DNA from: Pelagadaptatus sp034112445
GTDB taxonomy: Bacteria > Pseudomonadota > Gammaproteobacteria > Pseudomonadales > Cellvibrionaceae
DNA length: 64,000 nt
Direction of reading: 5' to 3'
Assembly (NCBI GenBank): GCA_034112445.1
Contig: JAWUVI010000022.1
Span: 248,001 to 312,000 of the forward strand
Below, piece after piece: positions 50,388 to 59,382 of the stretch (positions are counted from its first letter, which is position 1; the number at the start of each line of letters is the position of its first letter). The notes under the pieces were generated by a model. It ran no database searches and was not told the origin of the DNA. It saw only the letters and a list, made by a program, of their open reading frames with translations. A program made the position numbers and the translations under genes.

Positions 50388-51338
50388 ATGACTTATCAGC
50401 TTGGGGTCATTATGGACCCTATCGATGAAATTAACTTCAAAAAAGACACTACGCTTGCCCTGCTGTTAGCTGCTCAAGATAAAAGCTGGAAAATCACTTA
50501 CATACAACAAAAAAACCTGTATCTAGATAACGGTAAACCCAAGGCTATTTGCCAATCATTAGTCGTAAAGAACGATGCCAACGATTGGTTTGAGCTTGCA
50601 CCAGAAAAGCAGATTGAACTTGCACAGCTCGACGTCATTTTGATGCGCAAAGACCCTCCCTTTGATAACGAATACATTTACAGCACATACATTCTTGAAG
50701 CGGCCCAAAGAGACAACGTACTCATCGTGAACGATCCGCGCAGCCTGCGTGACTGCAATGAAAAAATATTCGCGACACAATTTCCTCAATGCTGCCCTCC
50801 AGTCCTTGTCAGTAGAAATGAGTCTCTCTTACGTGAATTCCATAAACAGCACCACGACGTTATTTTCAAACCGCTAGATGGCATGGGCGGCAGCGGTATA
50901 TTTCGCTGCCCTGAAAACGACCCTAATGTCGGCGTCATTCTTGAGACATTAACAGATCTTGGCAAACAACAAATAATGGCCCAAGCCTATTTACCAGAAA
51001 TCAAACAGGGTGATAAAAGAATATTGGTTGTTGATGGCATTGCCATCCCTTATAGCCTTGCCAGGATTCCCGCTAAAGGAGAAACACGCGGAAACTTAGC
51101 TGCTGGAGGTACCGGTAGACCACAACCGCTAACCGAGAGAGACCAATGGATTGTTAGCCAAGTATCGCCTTCCCTGAAAGAAAAAGGCTTATTATTTGTT
51201 GGCCTAGATGTGATTGGCGATTACCTTACCGAAATTAATGTCACCAGCCCCACCTGCGTGCGTGAAATAGACAATCAGTACGACACTAAAATTGCCGAGC
51301 AGCTTATGGCTGCAATCGAACGCAAGCTGACCGCATAA
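50388..51338 (+). CDS. gshB: Glutathione synthetase
   Basis: A 316-residue ATP-grasp ligase joining glycine to gamma-glutamylcysteine. Marks of the family: LGVIMDPIDEINFKKDTTLALLLAAQ at the N-terminus, LMRKDPPFDNEYIYSTYILE, VFKPLDGMGGSGIFR-like text (DVIFKPLDGMGGSGIF), and GLDVIGDYLTEINVTSPTCVREID. It lies divergently beside pilG, the pseudomonad order. The tonB-like gene begins 14 bases downstream. Confidence 0.96.
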   Translation: MTYQLGVIMDPIDEINFKKDTTLALLLAAQDKSWKITYIQQKNLYLDNGKPKAICQSLVVKNDANDWFELAPEKQIELAQLDVILMRKDPPFDNEYIYSTYILEAAQRDNVLIVNDPRSLRDCNEKIFATQFPQCCPPVLVSRNESLLREFHKQHHDVIFKPLDGMGGSGIFRCPENDPNVGVILETLTDLGKQQIMAQAYLPEIKQGDKRILVVDGIAIPYSLARIPAKGETRGNLAAGGTGRPQPLTERDQWIVSQVSPSLKEKGLLFVGLDVIGDYLTEINVTSPTCVREIDNQYDTKIAEQLMAAIERKLTA

Positions 51339-51352
51339 ACTTAGACATTCTA

Positions 51353-52240
51353 ATGACTGCCGAGCCCCTCACTTCTGCTGATATCAATACTGGCGACAGA
51401 TTAAGTTTTACCGTCTTCGTTGCCATAGCGGTGCACGCCTTATTAATCCTCGGAGTATCATTCAACAGTAATTTTTCTCAACAAAGCGCTCCCACTCTTG
51501 AAATAACTCTCGCCAATCATAAGTCCATCAAACCGCCCACTGAGGCGGATTATTTAGCTCAGCACAATCAACAAGCCAGCGGCACTTTAGATGTCTCAAA
51601 ACAAATCACGACCGACATCATTACCGAATTCAACGATCCTAATATACGTGAGCTAAGCCCACTGCCCTCGACTAAAGCAGGTATTAACAACCCTCAGATC
51701 ATGGATAAACCCATTACCACAAGCAGTCAAAGCGACTTCAAACTTGTTCATAAAAGAACATCTGAACAACAAGAAGCCGACGAAGTAAAAGACGGGCAAG
51801 ATCAAGTCGATTCATCATTAAGCGCAGAAATTGCCAGCTTAAAAGCTAAACTTGATAAACAACGACAAGCCTATGCTAAACGCCCAAGAGTAAGACGCCT
51901 GACATCAGTAGCCACTAAATCTTCAATAGATGCAGCCTATATGAACAAGTGGATCAGGAAGGTGGTTTTTATAGGCAATAGAAATTTTCCACAGGAGGCG
52001 CTCCAAAATAAAATCTTCGGCAGCCTTCGTTTAGCAACGACCCTCAAACAAAACGGCACCATCAAGTCGGTTGAGATTTTACAGTCCTCTGGGTTTTCAG
52101 TATTAGATAACGCCGCATTACAAATTGTTCATCTAGCCTCTCCTTTCCCGCCATTCCCTCAAGAAATTCGCAAAAACACTGACCAATTAGAAATAATCAG
52201 GACCTGGAACTTTGAAATAAACGGTTTAAGCACACAATAA
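51353..52240 (+). CDS. TonB-family energy transducer (TonB3 position)
   Basis: A 295-residue TonB-like protein with one N-terminal membrane helix (about 20-42, VFVAIAVHALLILGVSF), a long low-complexity periplasmic linker (about 50-190) and a C-terminal TonB domain (about 210-290: FGSLRLATTLKQNGTIKSVEILQSSGFSVLDNAALQIVHLASPFPPFP). The linker is poor in the Pro-Lys/Pro-Glu repeats of classical TonB. In P. aeruginosa the gene in this position is tonB3, needed for twitching motility, so a link to the neighbouring pil genes is plausible. It is one gene outside the separate TonB2 operon at 53-58 kb. Confidence 0.84.
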   Translation: MTAEPLTSADINTGDRLSFTVFVAIAVHALLILGVSFNSNFSQQSAPTLEITLANHKSIKPPTEADYLAQHNQQASGTLDVSKQITTDIITEFNDPNIRELSPLPSTKAGINNPQIMDKPITTSSQSDFKLVHKRTSEQQEADEVKDGQDQVDSSLSAEIASLKAKLDKQRQAYAKRPRVRRLTSVATKSSIDAAYMNKWIRKVVFIGNRNFPQEALQNKIFGSLRLATTLKQNGTIKSVEILQSSGFSVLDNAALQIVHLASPFPPFPQEIRKNTDQLEIIRTWNFEINGLSTQ

Positions 52241-52317
52241 ATACGCTTTTACAAATTCAACCACTTAAGAACCCTCAAAAACTTGTTTTCCTCACCTTAG
52301 GGCTCAATACTTACGCC

Positions 52318-52908
52318 ATGGGTCAATACACAGAAGAAAATAGTAATGCCAATATCAGCTGCCTAACCGGCCAGCTTCTTATTTCTATGCCTAGCTTAAA
52401 CGATTCGTTTTTTTCCCATACCATTACCCTGATCTGTGATCACAATTGTGATGGCGCTATGGGTATCGTTCTTAATCAATCACTAGACACTCCACTGAAC
52501 GAAATTTTCACTCAGCTCGAGATTGAAAGCTCACCCACGGCAAACACCGACAGACCCATAATGTGTGGCGGGCCAGTCCAACCTGATAGAGGCTTCGTTT
52601 TACACTCGGCCGGAAAGACTTGGGACTCAACCATTTCCGTTTCCGACGAACTCTCTCTTACTGTATCTCAAGATATTATTCGTGATATTGCCGCAGGGCC
52701 AACTTCTTATCAATTTATGGTCGCATTAGGCTATGCTGGGTGGGATGAAGGTCAGCTGGAATCAGAAATGGCTAATAATGCTTGGCTTACTTTACCCTCC
52801 GATGCCGACTTAATATTTAACACTTCACTAAAAGAACTCTGGACTACCGCAGCAAAAAGATTAGGCGTTAATTTAGATTTAATCTCAAGTACTCCTGGCC
52901 ATGCTTGA
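52318..52908 (+). CDS. yqgE: YqgE/AlgH family protein
   Basis: A 196-residue UPF0301 protein. It shows LTGQLLISMPSLNDSFFSHTITLICDHNCDGAMGIVLNQ, MCGGPVQPDRGFVLHS and ALGYAGWDEGQLESEMANNAWL, all family signatures. The molecular function is unknown; the Pseudomonas protein was named AlgH from an alginate phenotype. It is followed by ruvX 27 bases later, the usual pairing. Confidence 0.93.
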   Translation: MGQYTEENSNANISCLTGQLLISMPSLNDSFFSHTITLICDHNCDGAMGIVLNQSLDTPLNEIFTQLEIESSPTANTDRPIMCGGPVQPDRGFVLHSAGKTWDSTISVSDELSLTVSQDIIRDIAAGPTSYQFMVALGYAGWDEGQLESEMANNAWLTLPSDADLIFNTSLKELWTTAAKRLGVNLDLISSTPGHA

Positions 52909-52935
52909 CCCTTCACTTTCACCAAAAAGTTAACC

Positions 52936-53361
52936 ATGACAATCACATCAATATTAGCCTTTGACTTTGGCACTAAAAACATCGGCGTCGCTTACGGTCA
53001 AACAATCACTCGTTCCACATCTGAGCTCGAAAGCCTGAAAGCCTCTGATGGAATACCCAACTGGAGTGAATTAGAAAAACTTATTTCAGAGTGGAAACCG
53101 GAAATAGTTCTAGTGGGCCTACCACTGAATATGGATGGCAGTGAAAGTGAGCTCAGTATAAGAGCAAGGAAGTTTGCCAACCGTATACATGGACGCTTTG
53201 GCGTGGCAATTGAAATGGTTGATGAGCGCCTCAGTACGCGCGAAGCTAAATCCGAAGCAATAGATCGGGGTCATAAAGGTAATTATGCCAAACGACCTAT
53301 CGACTCTATTGCCGCTAGATTGATATTAGATGGATGGCTGCATGAAATGAGCAGCCATTAA
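52936..53361 (+). CDS. ruvX: Putative pre-16S rRNA nuclease YqgF/RuvX
   Basis: A 141-residue RNase H-like nuclease needed for final 16S rRNA 5' maturation. It has the acidic start LAFDFGTKNIGVAYGQ, VLVGLPLNMDGSESELSIRARKFA, MVDERLSTREAKSEA and the C-terminal IDSIAARLIL carrying the last catalytic Asp. It ends 10 bases from the convergent TPR gene. Confidence 0.94.
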   Translation: MTITSILAFDFGTKNIGVAYGQTITRSTSELESLKASDGIPNWSELEKLISEWKPEIVLVGLPLNMDGSESELSIRARKFANRIHGRFGVAIEMVDERLSTREAKSEAIDRGHKGNYAKRPIDSIAARLILDGWLHEMSSH

Positions 53362-53371
53362 TAGCTTGCGA

Positions 53372-54730
53372 CTATATATTTAACTTCTCTTCGCGCTTAA
53401 TTTCACTTTCTGCGAATTTAACCCACTGCACCGCAAAACGTTCACTGCGTTTATCTTTAGCGGCTGTCCTAAAATACTGAAGCGACTCTGCATATTTACC
53501 AAGATTCACCAGACTCATACCCATAACTATACTTAGCTGATCGGCACGCTTAACACCACCACGCTTAAGAGCCTGATTACCAGAATTAATTGCCTCTTGA
53601 TATTGATCGCTATCCAAATAAATACCCGCTAAGCGAGCGTACAAATCACCTTTCTCTGATTTACTGGCAGCTTTTGCCATCTCAGGTATAGACTTCTTAA
53701 TCTCTTGCGCCAAACGCCAAGCGGTGGCCAGAACTTCTAAATTTTTAGAGGTCTCTTCAATTTGCTTATTTTTAATGCCTTTATCAATAATTTTGGCCGC
53801 CTTATAAGGAGCCTCTTCACCCATAAAAAGATACGCCAAATTCATCAACTCTTTTTCTTTGGTTACCGCACCCATAATGTACGCAGTCTCCAAGGCATGA
53901 AGCTGATCCTTCTCACGACCTACCGAGCCATACATGCCTGACAGTTGCTTCCAGTAGGTAGATTTAGAGTAATGCTTAACCATCTTTTCTAGAATATTAA
54001 TAACTTTTTTGTTATCGCCTTTGTCATAATAAATTGCACGTTGCAAAGCAAACCAGTGCTCTTTTGGCACCTTACCTTTGGTCTCATACATATCTACAGC
54101 AGTATTAATGTGAGTTAGCGATTGATTCATATCATCCAACTGGTAATAACCTTGAGCCAGAAGAACGTAAGGATCAGCACCTACTATAGGCTGTAATGTC
54201 ATCCATTTTTTAAGCAGAGTAATGGCTTGCTTGTACTCTTCTTGAACAAACTTGAGCTGAGCCAATGTGTATAAGGTGCCCAACTGCAGTGCTTCACTCA
54301 GCTGCTCTTCTTTGAGTACTTTTTCGTAATAAACAATCGCTCCAGAATAATTTTCCAGGGAGTAATTAATCCAAGCAAAATAATTCCACAGATTGGCTTT
54401 TTCAAAACTGGTGTACTTCGCAGACTTATTTTTTTCTAAATCTTGCAAAACCAATAACGCACCTTTCCAATCCTCTAGGTCTGTTTTTTCTTGAACTTTA
54501 GCAAAGTCTTTGAACACAGGTTGGCGCAATGAATAGGATTTTTTTGTTTTATATGTTGGCTTCTCTTTCGTCTCCTGCGCATGAATTTGCGCAAAAACTT
54601 GCTCCGAGAAACCCAGTTCTTTTGCTGCTGCATTAAACAGAGCCGGCAGCAATGCGACGGCTCCTAGCAACAAGCCGCTTGTCACTATACTTTTAGCCTT
54701 TGCCACGATTTGATTTATCTTCATTGTCAT
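53372..54730 (-). CDS. TPR-repeat protein of the TonB2-type operon
   Basis: A 452-residue exported protein: signal or anchor segment (about 15-35, SGLLLGAVALLPALFNAAA) then tandem tetratricopeptide repeats from about 75 to 440 (for example WNYFAWINYSLENYSGAIVYYEKVL and YVLLAQGYYQLDDMNQSLTHINTAV). It is the last gene of a six-gene string and lies 16 bases after tonB2. Such a TPR protein is a regular member of TonB2/TtpC loci in marine gammaproteobacteria, where it is thought to assist substrate uptake; the mechanism is unknown. Confidence 0.85.
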   Translation of the reverse strand: MTMKINQIVAKAKSIVTSGLLLGAVALLPALFNAAAKELGFSEQVFAQIHAQETKEKPTYKTKKSYSLRQPVFKDFAKVQEKTDLEDWKGALLVLQDLEKNKSAKYTSFEKANLWNYFAWINYSLENYSGAIVYYEKVLKEEQLSEALQLGTLYTLAQLKFVQEEYKQAITLLKKWMTLQPIVGADPYVLLAQGYYQLDDMNQSLTHINTAVDMYETKGKVPKEHWFALQRAIYYDKGDNKKVINILEKMVKHYSKSTYWKQLSGMYGSVGREKDQLHALETAYIMGAVTKEKELMNLAYLFMGEEAPYKAAKIIDKGIKNKQIEETSKNLEVLATAWRLAQEIKKSIPEMAKAASKSEKGDLYARLAGIYLDSDQYQEAINSGNQALKRGGVKRADQLSIVMGMSLVNLGKYAESLQYFRTAAKDKRSERFAVQWVKFAESEIKREEKLNI

Positions 54731-54746
54731 AACTCATTTCGCCATT

Positions 54747-55355
54747 TTATTTGGCAATCGCAAATGTAATTTTATTTTGTACGCCAGATACTTCAACCGC
54801 CTCACCATCAATCACACGGGGCTTATATTTGAACTTTAACGCGGCTTTAATTGCGGCATTATCAAATGTTTTTGGTGGCTCAGAATCAATCACGTAGGCA
54901 TCGCGTACTGAGCCATTTGTTGTCACGGTGAATTCAACGATGACATAACCTTCTATCCCACGCTGCAAAGCGCGACGAGGATAAGTCGGTTGCACTTTCA
55001 CTATCGGCAGGTATTCGCCATCAGAACCAAAGCCACCAATACTTTTAACGCTCAAGTTTGGCGCCACTCGTGGAGCTGACATGTTCATCGCATCAGGATC
55101 GATATCAGGCTGATCGAATTCAGGCTCTGGCAGATCTGGCGGCGGCTCTTCTGGATCTTCAGGCTTGTCAGGCTTGGCCGTATCGTATTGAGTTTCTATT
55201 TCATGCTCTGGCATATGGATATCAGCCAGTTTGCGACCATCATCATCTTCTGGAGGCTTAACATCTTGATCAATCAATGCATGCATTAGAAACAGCAAGC
55301 TGAACGTCATTGCTGCTGCCAGCACCAATGCCAATGCTACTCGTGCAAGTTTCAT
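54747..55355 (-). CDS. tonB2: TonB2-type energy transducer
   Basis: A 202-residue short TonB: membrane helix (about 5-27, VALALVLAAAMTFSLLFLMHAL), a Pro/Glu/Asp-rich linker (DPEEPPPDLPEPEFDQPDIDPD) and a C-terminal TonB fold (about 115-202: VKVQPTYPRRALQRGIEGYVIVEFTVTTNGSVRDAYVID). The short length and acidic linker are typical of TonB2, which works with ExbB2/ExbD2 and TtpC instead of ExbB1/ExbD1. Confidence 0.93.
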   Translation of the reverse strand: MKLARVALALVLAAAMTFSLLFLMHALIDQDVKPPEDDDGRKLADIHMPEHEIETQYDTAKPDKPEDPEEPPPDLPEPEFDQPDIDPDAMNMSAPRVAPNLSVKSIGGFGSDGEYLPIVKVQPTYPRRALQRGIEGYVIVEFTVTTNGSVRDAYVIDSEPPKTFDNAAIKAALKFKYKPRVIDGEAVEVSGVQNKITFAIAK

Positions 55356-55382
55356 GGTAATTTCCCGTTTATTGCTTCTCTG

Positions 55383-55787
55383 TTACCGCTTCTCGGTTGA
55401 AACAGAGACGTCCAGCGCACCAGCTTCCGTGGCGGCCTGTGCAATTTTTGTCATTGTCTCTATATTGGCTTCATCGTCTGCCTGAATAACAACAGCACCT
55501 TTAGGATTCTCTGCCAATAAGCGCTCAATATTAGTCTTCACAGAGCGCAAATCGATGCGTTGCTTATCAAGCCACACTTCATTAGTGCTCGTAATGGCAA
55601 TTAATATATTCGCATTTTTCTTTAACTCTGCTGTTGTTGCTTCTGGCCGATTTACTTCAATACCGGGCTCTTTAATAAAAGACGCGGTAACAATAAAGAA
55701 AATCAGCATAATGAAAACAACATCAAGCATTGGCGTCAGATCAATAGCGTTCTGATCTTCTTCAGCCGCCCTATTTTTTCTGCCCAT
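55383..55787 (-). CDS. exbD2: Biopolymer transport protein ExbD2
   Basis: A 134-residue ExbD/TolR protein. One membrane helix near 20-42 follows IDLTPMLDVVFIMLIFFIVTASFI, which carries the conserved proton-pathway Asp in TPMLDVVF. The periplasmic domain spans about 50-130 (KRIDLRSVKTNIERLLAENPKGAVVIQADDEA). The ATG at 55787 follows GAAGAGA; a TTG five codons upstream is less likely. It is 44 bases after exbB2. Confidence 0.93.
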   Translation of the reverse strand: MGRKNRAAEEDQNAIDLTPMLDVVFIMLIFFIVTASFIKEPGIEVNRPEATTAELKKNANILIAITSTNEVWLDKQRIDLRSVKTNIERLLAENPKGAVVIQADDEANIETMTKIAQAATEAGALDVSVSTEKR

Positions 55788-55831
55788 GTAATTTCTCTTC
55801 AATGACCTATTAGATAAAAGTGATGGCTAAC

Positions 55832-56359
55832 TTAATGGTCCATCGTCAAATGATCTTCAAATAACTGGCTCTCACGCTCAGCAATACCTGTTACGTAAGT
55901 ATTACCAAACACGCCTGATAATGCCGCAACCATTCCAGCCATAGTCGGGATAGTGGCCTTCGAAACACCGCCAGCCATAGACTTAGCGTCGCCACCGCCG
56001 GTCACCGCCAGAACGTTAAACACTTCAATCATCCCAGTAACAGTACCCAACAATCCCAACAAAGGAGCAAGAGCCACCATTGTCGCTATCATGTCCATAT
56101 TGATGGTTACTTTTTCTGATACCCGAGATATTAAAGCATGGCGCACTTGATGCGCGCCCCAAGATTTACGTTCAGCACGCGCCTCCCAAGCATTTAATGC
56201 CGTTTGGATCTCGGTATTAAGATCGCTTTTAAAATACCAAATCCGCTCAAAAATCAGCGCCCACATGGCAAAAGTAAGAGCAGCAATAAACCATAATACA
56301 TTGCCGCCTTGTGCCATAAAGGCGTTAATGGCCGCCAACGCATCCATTAAAGCCAACAT
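55832..56359 (-). CDS. exbB2: Biopolymer transport protein ExbB2
   Basis: A 175-residue MotA/TolQ/ExbB channel protein with three membrane helices (about 15-35, 90-115 and 135-160). The conserved core is MVALAPLLGLLGTVTGMIEVFNVLAV and KATIPTMAGMVAALSGVFGNTYV. With ExbD2 it forms the proton channel that energises TonB2. It is shorter than ExbB1, as expected for this subtype. Confidence 0.93.
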   Translation of the reverse strand: MLALMDALAAINAFMAQGGNVLWFIAALTFAMWALIFERIWYFKSDLNTEIQTALNAWEARAERKSWGAHQVRHALISRVSEKVTINMDMIATMVALAPLLGLLGTVTGMIEVFNVLAVTGGGDAKSMAGGVSKATIPTMAGMVAALSGVFGNTYVTGIAERESQLFEDHLTMDH

Positions 56360-56368
56360 GCGCTTCTC

Positions 56369-57742
56369 CTATTTACCTTCGGAATTTTCAGCCACAATAC
56401 CAATACTCTGTTCTTCTAGAACATGCAGTACACGTTTTGCTCGGCCATTAACGATGGTATGCAGCAGCACGGTTGGGATGGCAACTATAAGTCCCAACAC
56501 AGTTGTCACCAACGCACCGGAGATCCCACCAGCCATCGCCTTCGGATCGCCTGCACCAAAAATAGTAATCGCTTGGAAGGTAATAATCATACCCGTCACT
56601 GTACCCAGCAAGCCTAGAAGAGGAGCAACCATAGAAATGATTTTTAGGATATTAAGTCCAGACTCAATAGCAGGACGCTCTTTTAAAATAGCCTCTTCAA
56701 GCTTCAGCTCTAAACTTTCGCAATCCATATCGGGGTTATCTTCAGCAACCTTAAGGATGCGCCCCAATGGGTTATTGATATTCGCCGAAGACGCTTTCAA
56801 CTGGGTCGTTACTTTACTACTAACACCCATTAACACCACAAAACGAAACAGAGCCAAAATGATAGCTACAACACCTACCGCAGTAATGATATAGCCCACT
56901 AAACCACCTTGGTGCCAGCGCTCTTCAAGTGAAGGGCTATTGATAAGAGCAGCAAGAAATGATCCGCCAGTAGGCCCTGTAGGGTCTATACCAATACGAG
57001 TAACGCCTGAAGTAGAATCCGCCAAATTAGCAGCTGCACTTAAGAAAGAGCCTGATGGCTGCCGAGTTAACTCGGCCATTTTTTCGCCTTTAGGTAGAAA
57101 CTCTAAGTATTTACCTTCAGACAATAAGTTAAAGTTACCAATACGGACCACGTCCTGGGTAGCTTGTTCGCCACTCGGCTTAATCACAGTACCCGTAAAC
57201 TTAACGACCTTACCGCTTTCGATTGTTTCTAGTTGAATCTCGTACCACAGACGCTCAATCTCTTCGATTGTTGGCAGCTGTGTAGCACTGTTCATTTTTT
57301 CAATGAGACTATCAAGAAACGCTGCTCGACCAGGCATTTGAGCACTGACAATAGAAGTGCTCAAGTTAGAACGCAGATCGCCTGCGGTAGAAGTCAAATG
57401 ACCAAACAATTCTTTCAATGAGCCCAAGCGTTCTTGCAGCTGCTTGCGCTTCGCCATTACATCAACTTCTTGCTGCTCGTATTTCTTTTCTAAACGAGTT
57501 GAGCGAGCCTCTTCATTAGCTTTGGTTTTTTGAGCCTGATTCAACATTGATTGCTGATTTGATTTTTCACGACGAAACGAAGCTTCGCGTTCTTTATGAT
57601 CCGCTGTTTCAGCAACCTTGCTTTGCTTAACCATCTGTAACAACTGATCGAGCGACTGAGCTTTTTCTTCTGCAGCAAAAGCATTTGCCCCTAACAGTCC
57701 AGAGAAGACCACAACGACACACGTTTGAATAAAGGTTCTCAT
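56369..57742 (-). CDS. ttpC: TtpC: MotA/TolQ/ExbB protein with periplasmic coiled-coil extension
   Basis: A 457-residue protein with a signal peptide (about 1-23), a charged coiled-coil periplasmic region (about 25-120) and further periplasmic text to about 280. A C-terminal ExbB-like channel domain follows (VAPLLGLLGTVTGMIITFQAITIFGAGDPKAMAGGISGALVTTVLGLIVAIPTVLLH). In Vibrio this is TtpC, essential for TonB2-dependent uptake but not for TonB1. It overlaps the upstream DUF3450 gene by 4 bases (ATGA) and precedes exbB2 by 9 bases. Confidence 0.92.
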   Translation of the reverse strand: MRTFIQTCVVVVFSGLLGANAFAAEEKAQSLDQLLQMVKQSKVAETADHKEREASFRREKSNQQSMLNQAQKTKANEEARSTRLEKKYEQQEVDVMAKRKQLQERLGSLKELFGHLTSTAGDLRSNLSTSIVSAQMPGRAAFLDSLIEKMNSATQLPTIEEIERLWYEIQLETIESGKVVKFTGTVIKPSGEQATQDVVRIGNFNLLSEGKYLEFLPKGEKMAELTRQPSGSFLSAAANLADSTSGVTRIGIDPTGPTGGSFLAALINSPSLEERWHQGGLVGYIITAVGVVAIILALFRFVVLMGVSSKVTTQLKASSANINNPLGRILKVAEDNPDMDCESLELKLEEAILKERPAIESGLNILKIISMVAPLLGLLGTVTGMIITFQAITIFGAGDPKAMAGGISGALVTTVLGLIVAIPTVLLHTIVNGRAKRVLHVLEEQSIGIVAENSEGK

Positions 57743-58521
57743 TGGGCTGCCTCCGGTGCTGCAATCGGCAGACTCATGATTTCAATGGACGCTTGCTTCT
57801 TAGCAATACGAATTCCCTTTAAAATAGCGCTGCGATAATCCCCAGCATCTACGTCAACCCACTGACGCTGCTTTTGATCCCACACCCCTGAATTGTTCGT
57901 GTCAGTCGTTTGATACATCATGGCCACTCGCCCAACACGTAAAATATTAACCTCTCGTTCTTGCCCTGCCACTTCAAGAGTATCTTTGTACGTATCAATC
58001 TTACGTCCGTACTCCGACTCAATCTTGTAGGCCTCTAATACCTGACGGAATTTTTCAGAAACGGTAATATCCGAACGCTCTTGATTGTTGCGTAACATAT
58101 TCAAGCGCTCTGTGCGCTCAGCCATATGAAAAGGGACATCTAACGCAACAAACTGCTCTAGGCCATCCAACATTTTCAAAATTAATGGCTGGATTTGACG
58201 CTCGATAATCGTTACGTTTTCGATTGAGTCCTGTAGCTGACCGATAACTTCCAGCTGATTAGCAATTTGCTTCTCGAGTTGAGAATTATAAACACGCAAA
58301 CCTTCAATCTGCTTGTTGACCACTTTAAAGTCAGCTAACAGCTTGCTAGTTTGATCGGCAACTGAATCAATCCGTTGCTGCGAGGCTACCGCTTGAGCTG
58401 TTTTTGCTTCGCCGATTTTTAAAATGGAGTTAACCGATGTCTCAGCCTGCACTGAACCCGCCATAAAACCGGCAGACAGAGCAGCAGCCAAGACGGCAGT
58501 CTTGAATAGTTGTGTTTTCAT
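57739..58521 (-). CDS. DUF3450 periplasmic coiled-coil protein, first gene of the TonB2 operon
   Basis: A 260-residue exported protein with a signal peptide (MKTQLFKTAVLAAALSAGFM, cleaved near SVQA-E) and a largely helical body. The coiled coil runs about 45-110, then a conserved MLDGLEQFVALDVPFHMAERTERL block. A C-terminal strand region has VNILRVGRVAMMYQTTD and the DAGDYRSAILKGIRIAKKQ motif. DUF3450 proteins nearly always precede ttpC. The ATG at 58521 gives the signal peptide; the frame runs 30 codons further up without a better start. The role is unknown, presumably structural. Confidence 0.9.
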   Translation of the reverse strand: MKTQLFKTAVLAAALSAGFMAGSVQAETSVNSILKIGEAKTAQAVASQQRIDSVADQTSKLLADFKVVNKQIEGLRVYNSQLEKQIANQLEVIGQLQDSIENVTIIERQIQPLILKMLDGLEQFVALDVPFHMAERTERLNMLRNNQERSDITVSEKFRQVLEAYKIESEYGRKIDTYKDTLEVAGQEREVNILRVGRVAMMYQTTDTNNSGVWDQKQRQWVDVDAGDYRSAILKGIRIAKKQASIEIMSLPIAAPEAAQ

Positions 58522-58806
58522 ATGTCCCTCTGGAATTGAGTTCGCAATTTTTTGCACGATAAACACGCACAATTTATTATATGCATCACCCACAGGCGTG
58601 AGTAACGGCACGGTATTTAGCTCTCTCTAAAAGAAATTATTTGGCGCCTTATTATTTTTTCAGCTTACCCAAAGATAAGTGATTGTGGCGTCCTAAATAG
58701 AACCATACATTTAAAGGCATCGCTGATTAATATTCAACCGGTTTAGCCCATATTTAAGAAATAAATATCGAGCCCGATGAAGCTCTGTGCTTTTATATGA
58801 ATTTGT

Positions 58807-59331
58807 CTATACGCTTTTACATAAAATGATAAAGCTATAATTTGGCTTACCGTTGTTGTCACCAGCATGATCAACGCGTTCAACTTCTTGCCAGTCCCCT
58901 TCGGTGAACTCAGGGAAATAAGCATCACCCTCGACGTTATCATGCACCTGAGTCAAGTATAACTTGTCCGCTAGCGGTAAAGCCTCTGAATAAATTTGAG
59001 CCCCACCAATAATCATAATTTCTTCTATCTGCCGCTCAAACGCATGATTTTTTGCCCTTTCGATAGCTGCAGACAAAGAGCTTACGCTATCAACCCCCTC
59101 CGCACTCCAACCAGACTGACGAGTGATTACAATGTTTTTCCTTCCCGGCAACGGCCGGCCGATAGAGTCGTAAGTTTTGCGGCCCATTACAATAGGCTTC
59201 CCCATGGTCACCTGTTTGAAGTACTTTAAGTCTTCCGGTAAATGCCATGGCAATTCATTATTATTCCCAATCACTCGGTTGCTCGACTGAGCCACAATAA
59301 TAGCCACATCTACATCAGCACTGCTTTTCAT
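58807..59331 (-). CDS. folA: Dihydrofolate reductase
   Basis: A 174-residue NADPH-dependent reductase that regenerates tetrahydrofolate. It shows AIIVAQSSNRVIGNNNELPWHLPEDLKYFKQVTMGKPIVMGRKTYDSIGRPLPGR, where Pro-Trp and the acidic residue of the active site are seen, then MIIGGAQIYSEAL. The first in-frame ATG is used. It is downstream of thyA, the enzyme whose product it recycles. Confidence 0.95.
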   Translation of the reverse strand: MKSSADVDVAIIVAQSSNRVIGNNNELPWHLPEDLKYFKQVTMGKPIVMGRKTYDSIGRPLPGRKNIVITRQSGWSAEGVDSVSSLSAAIERAKNHAFERQIEEIMIIGGAQIYSEALPLADKLYLTQVHDNVEGDAYFPEFTEGDWQEVERVDHAGDNNGKPNYSFIILCKSV

Positions 59332-59382
59332 ACTATTTTAATAACCTCACACAATAAATAACTTGCTGGAACAACAGTATTA

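Noticed and set aside
56265..56894. Plus-strand open frame of 209 codons antisense to exbB2/ttpC
   Set aside because: Antisense shadow of two strongly conserved channel genes; no ribosome-binding site.
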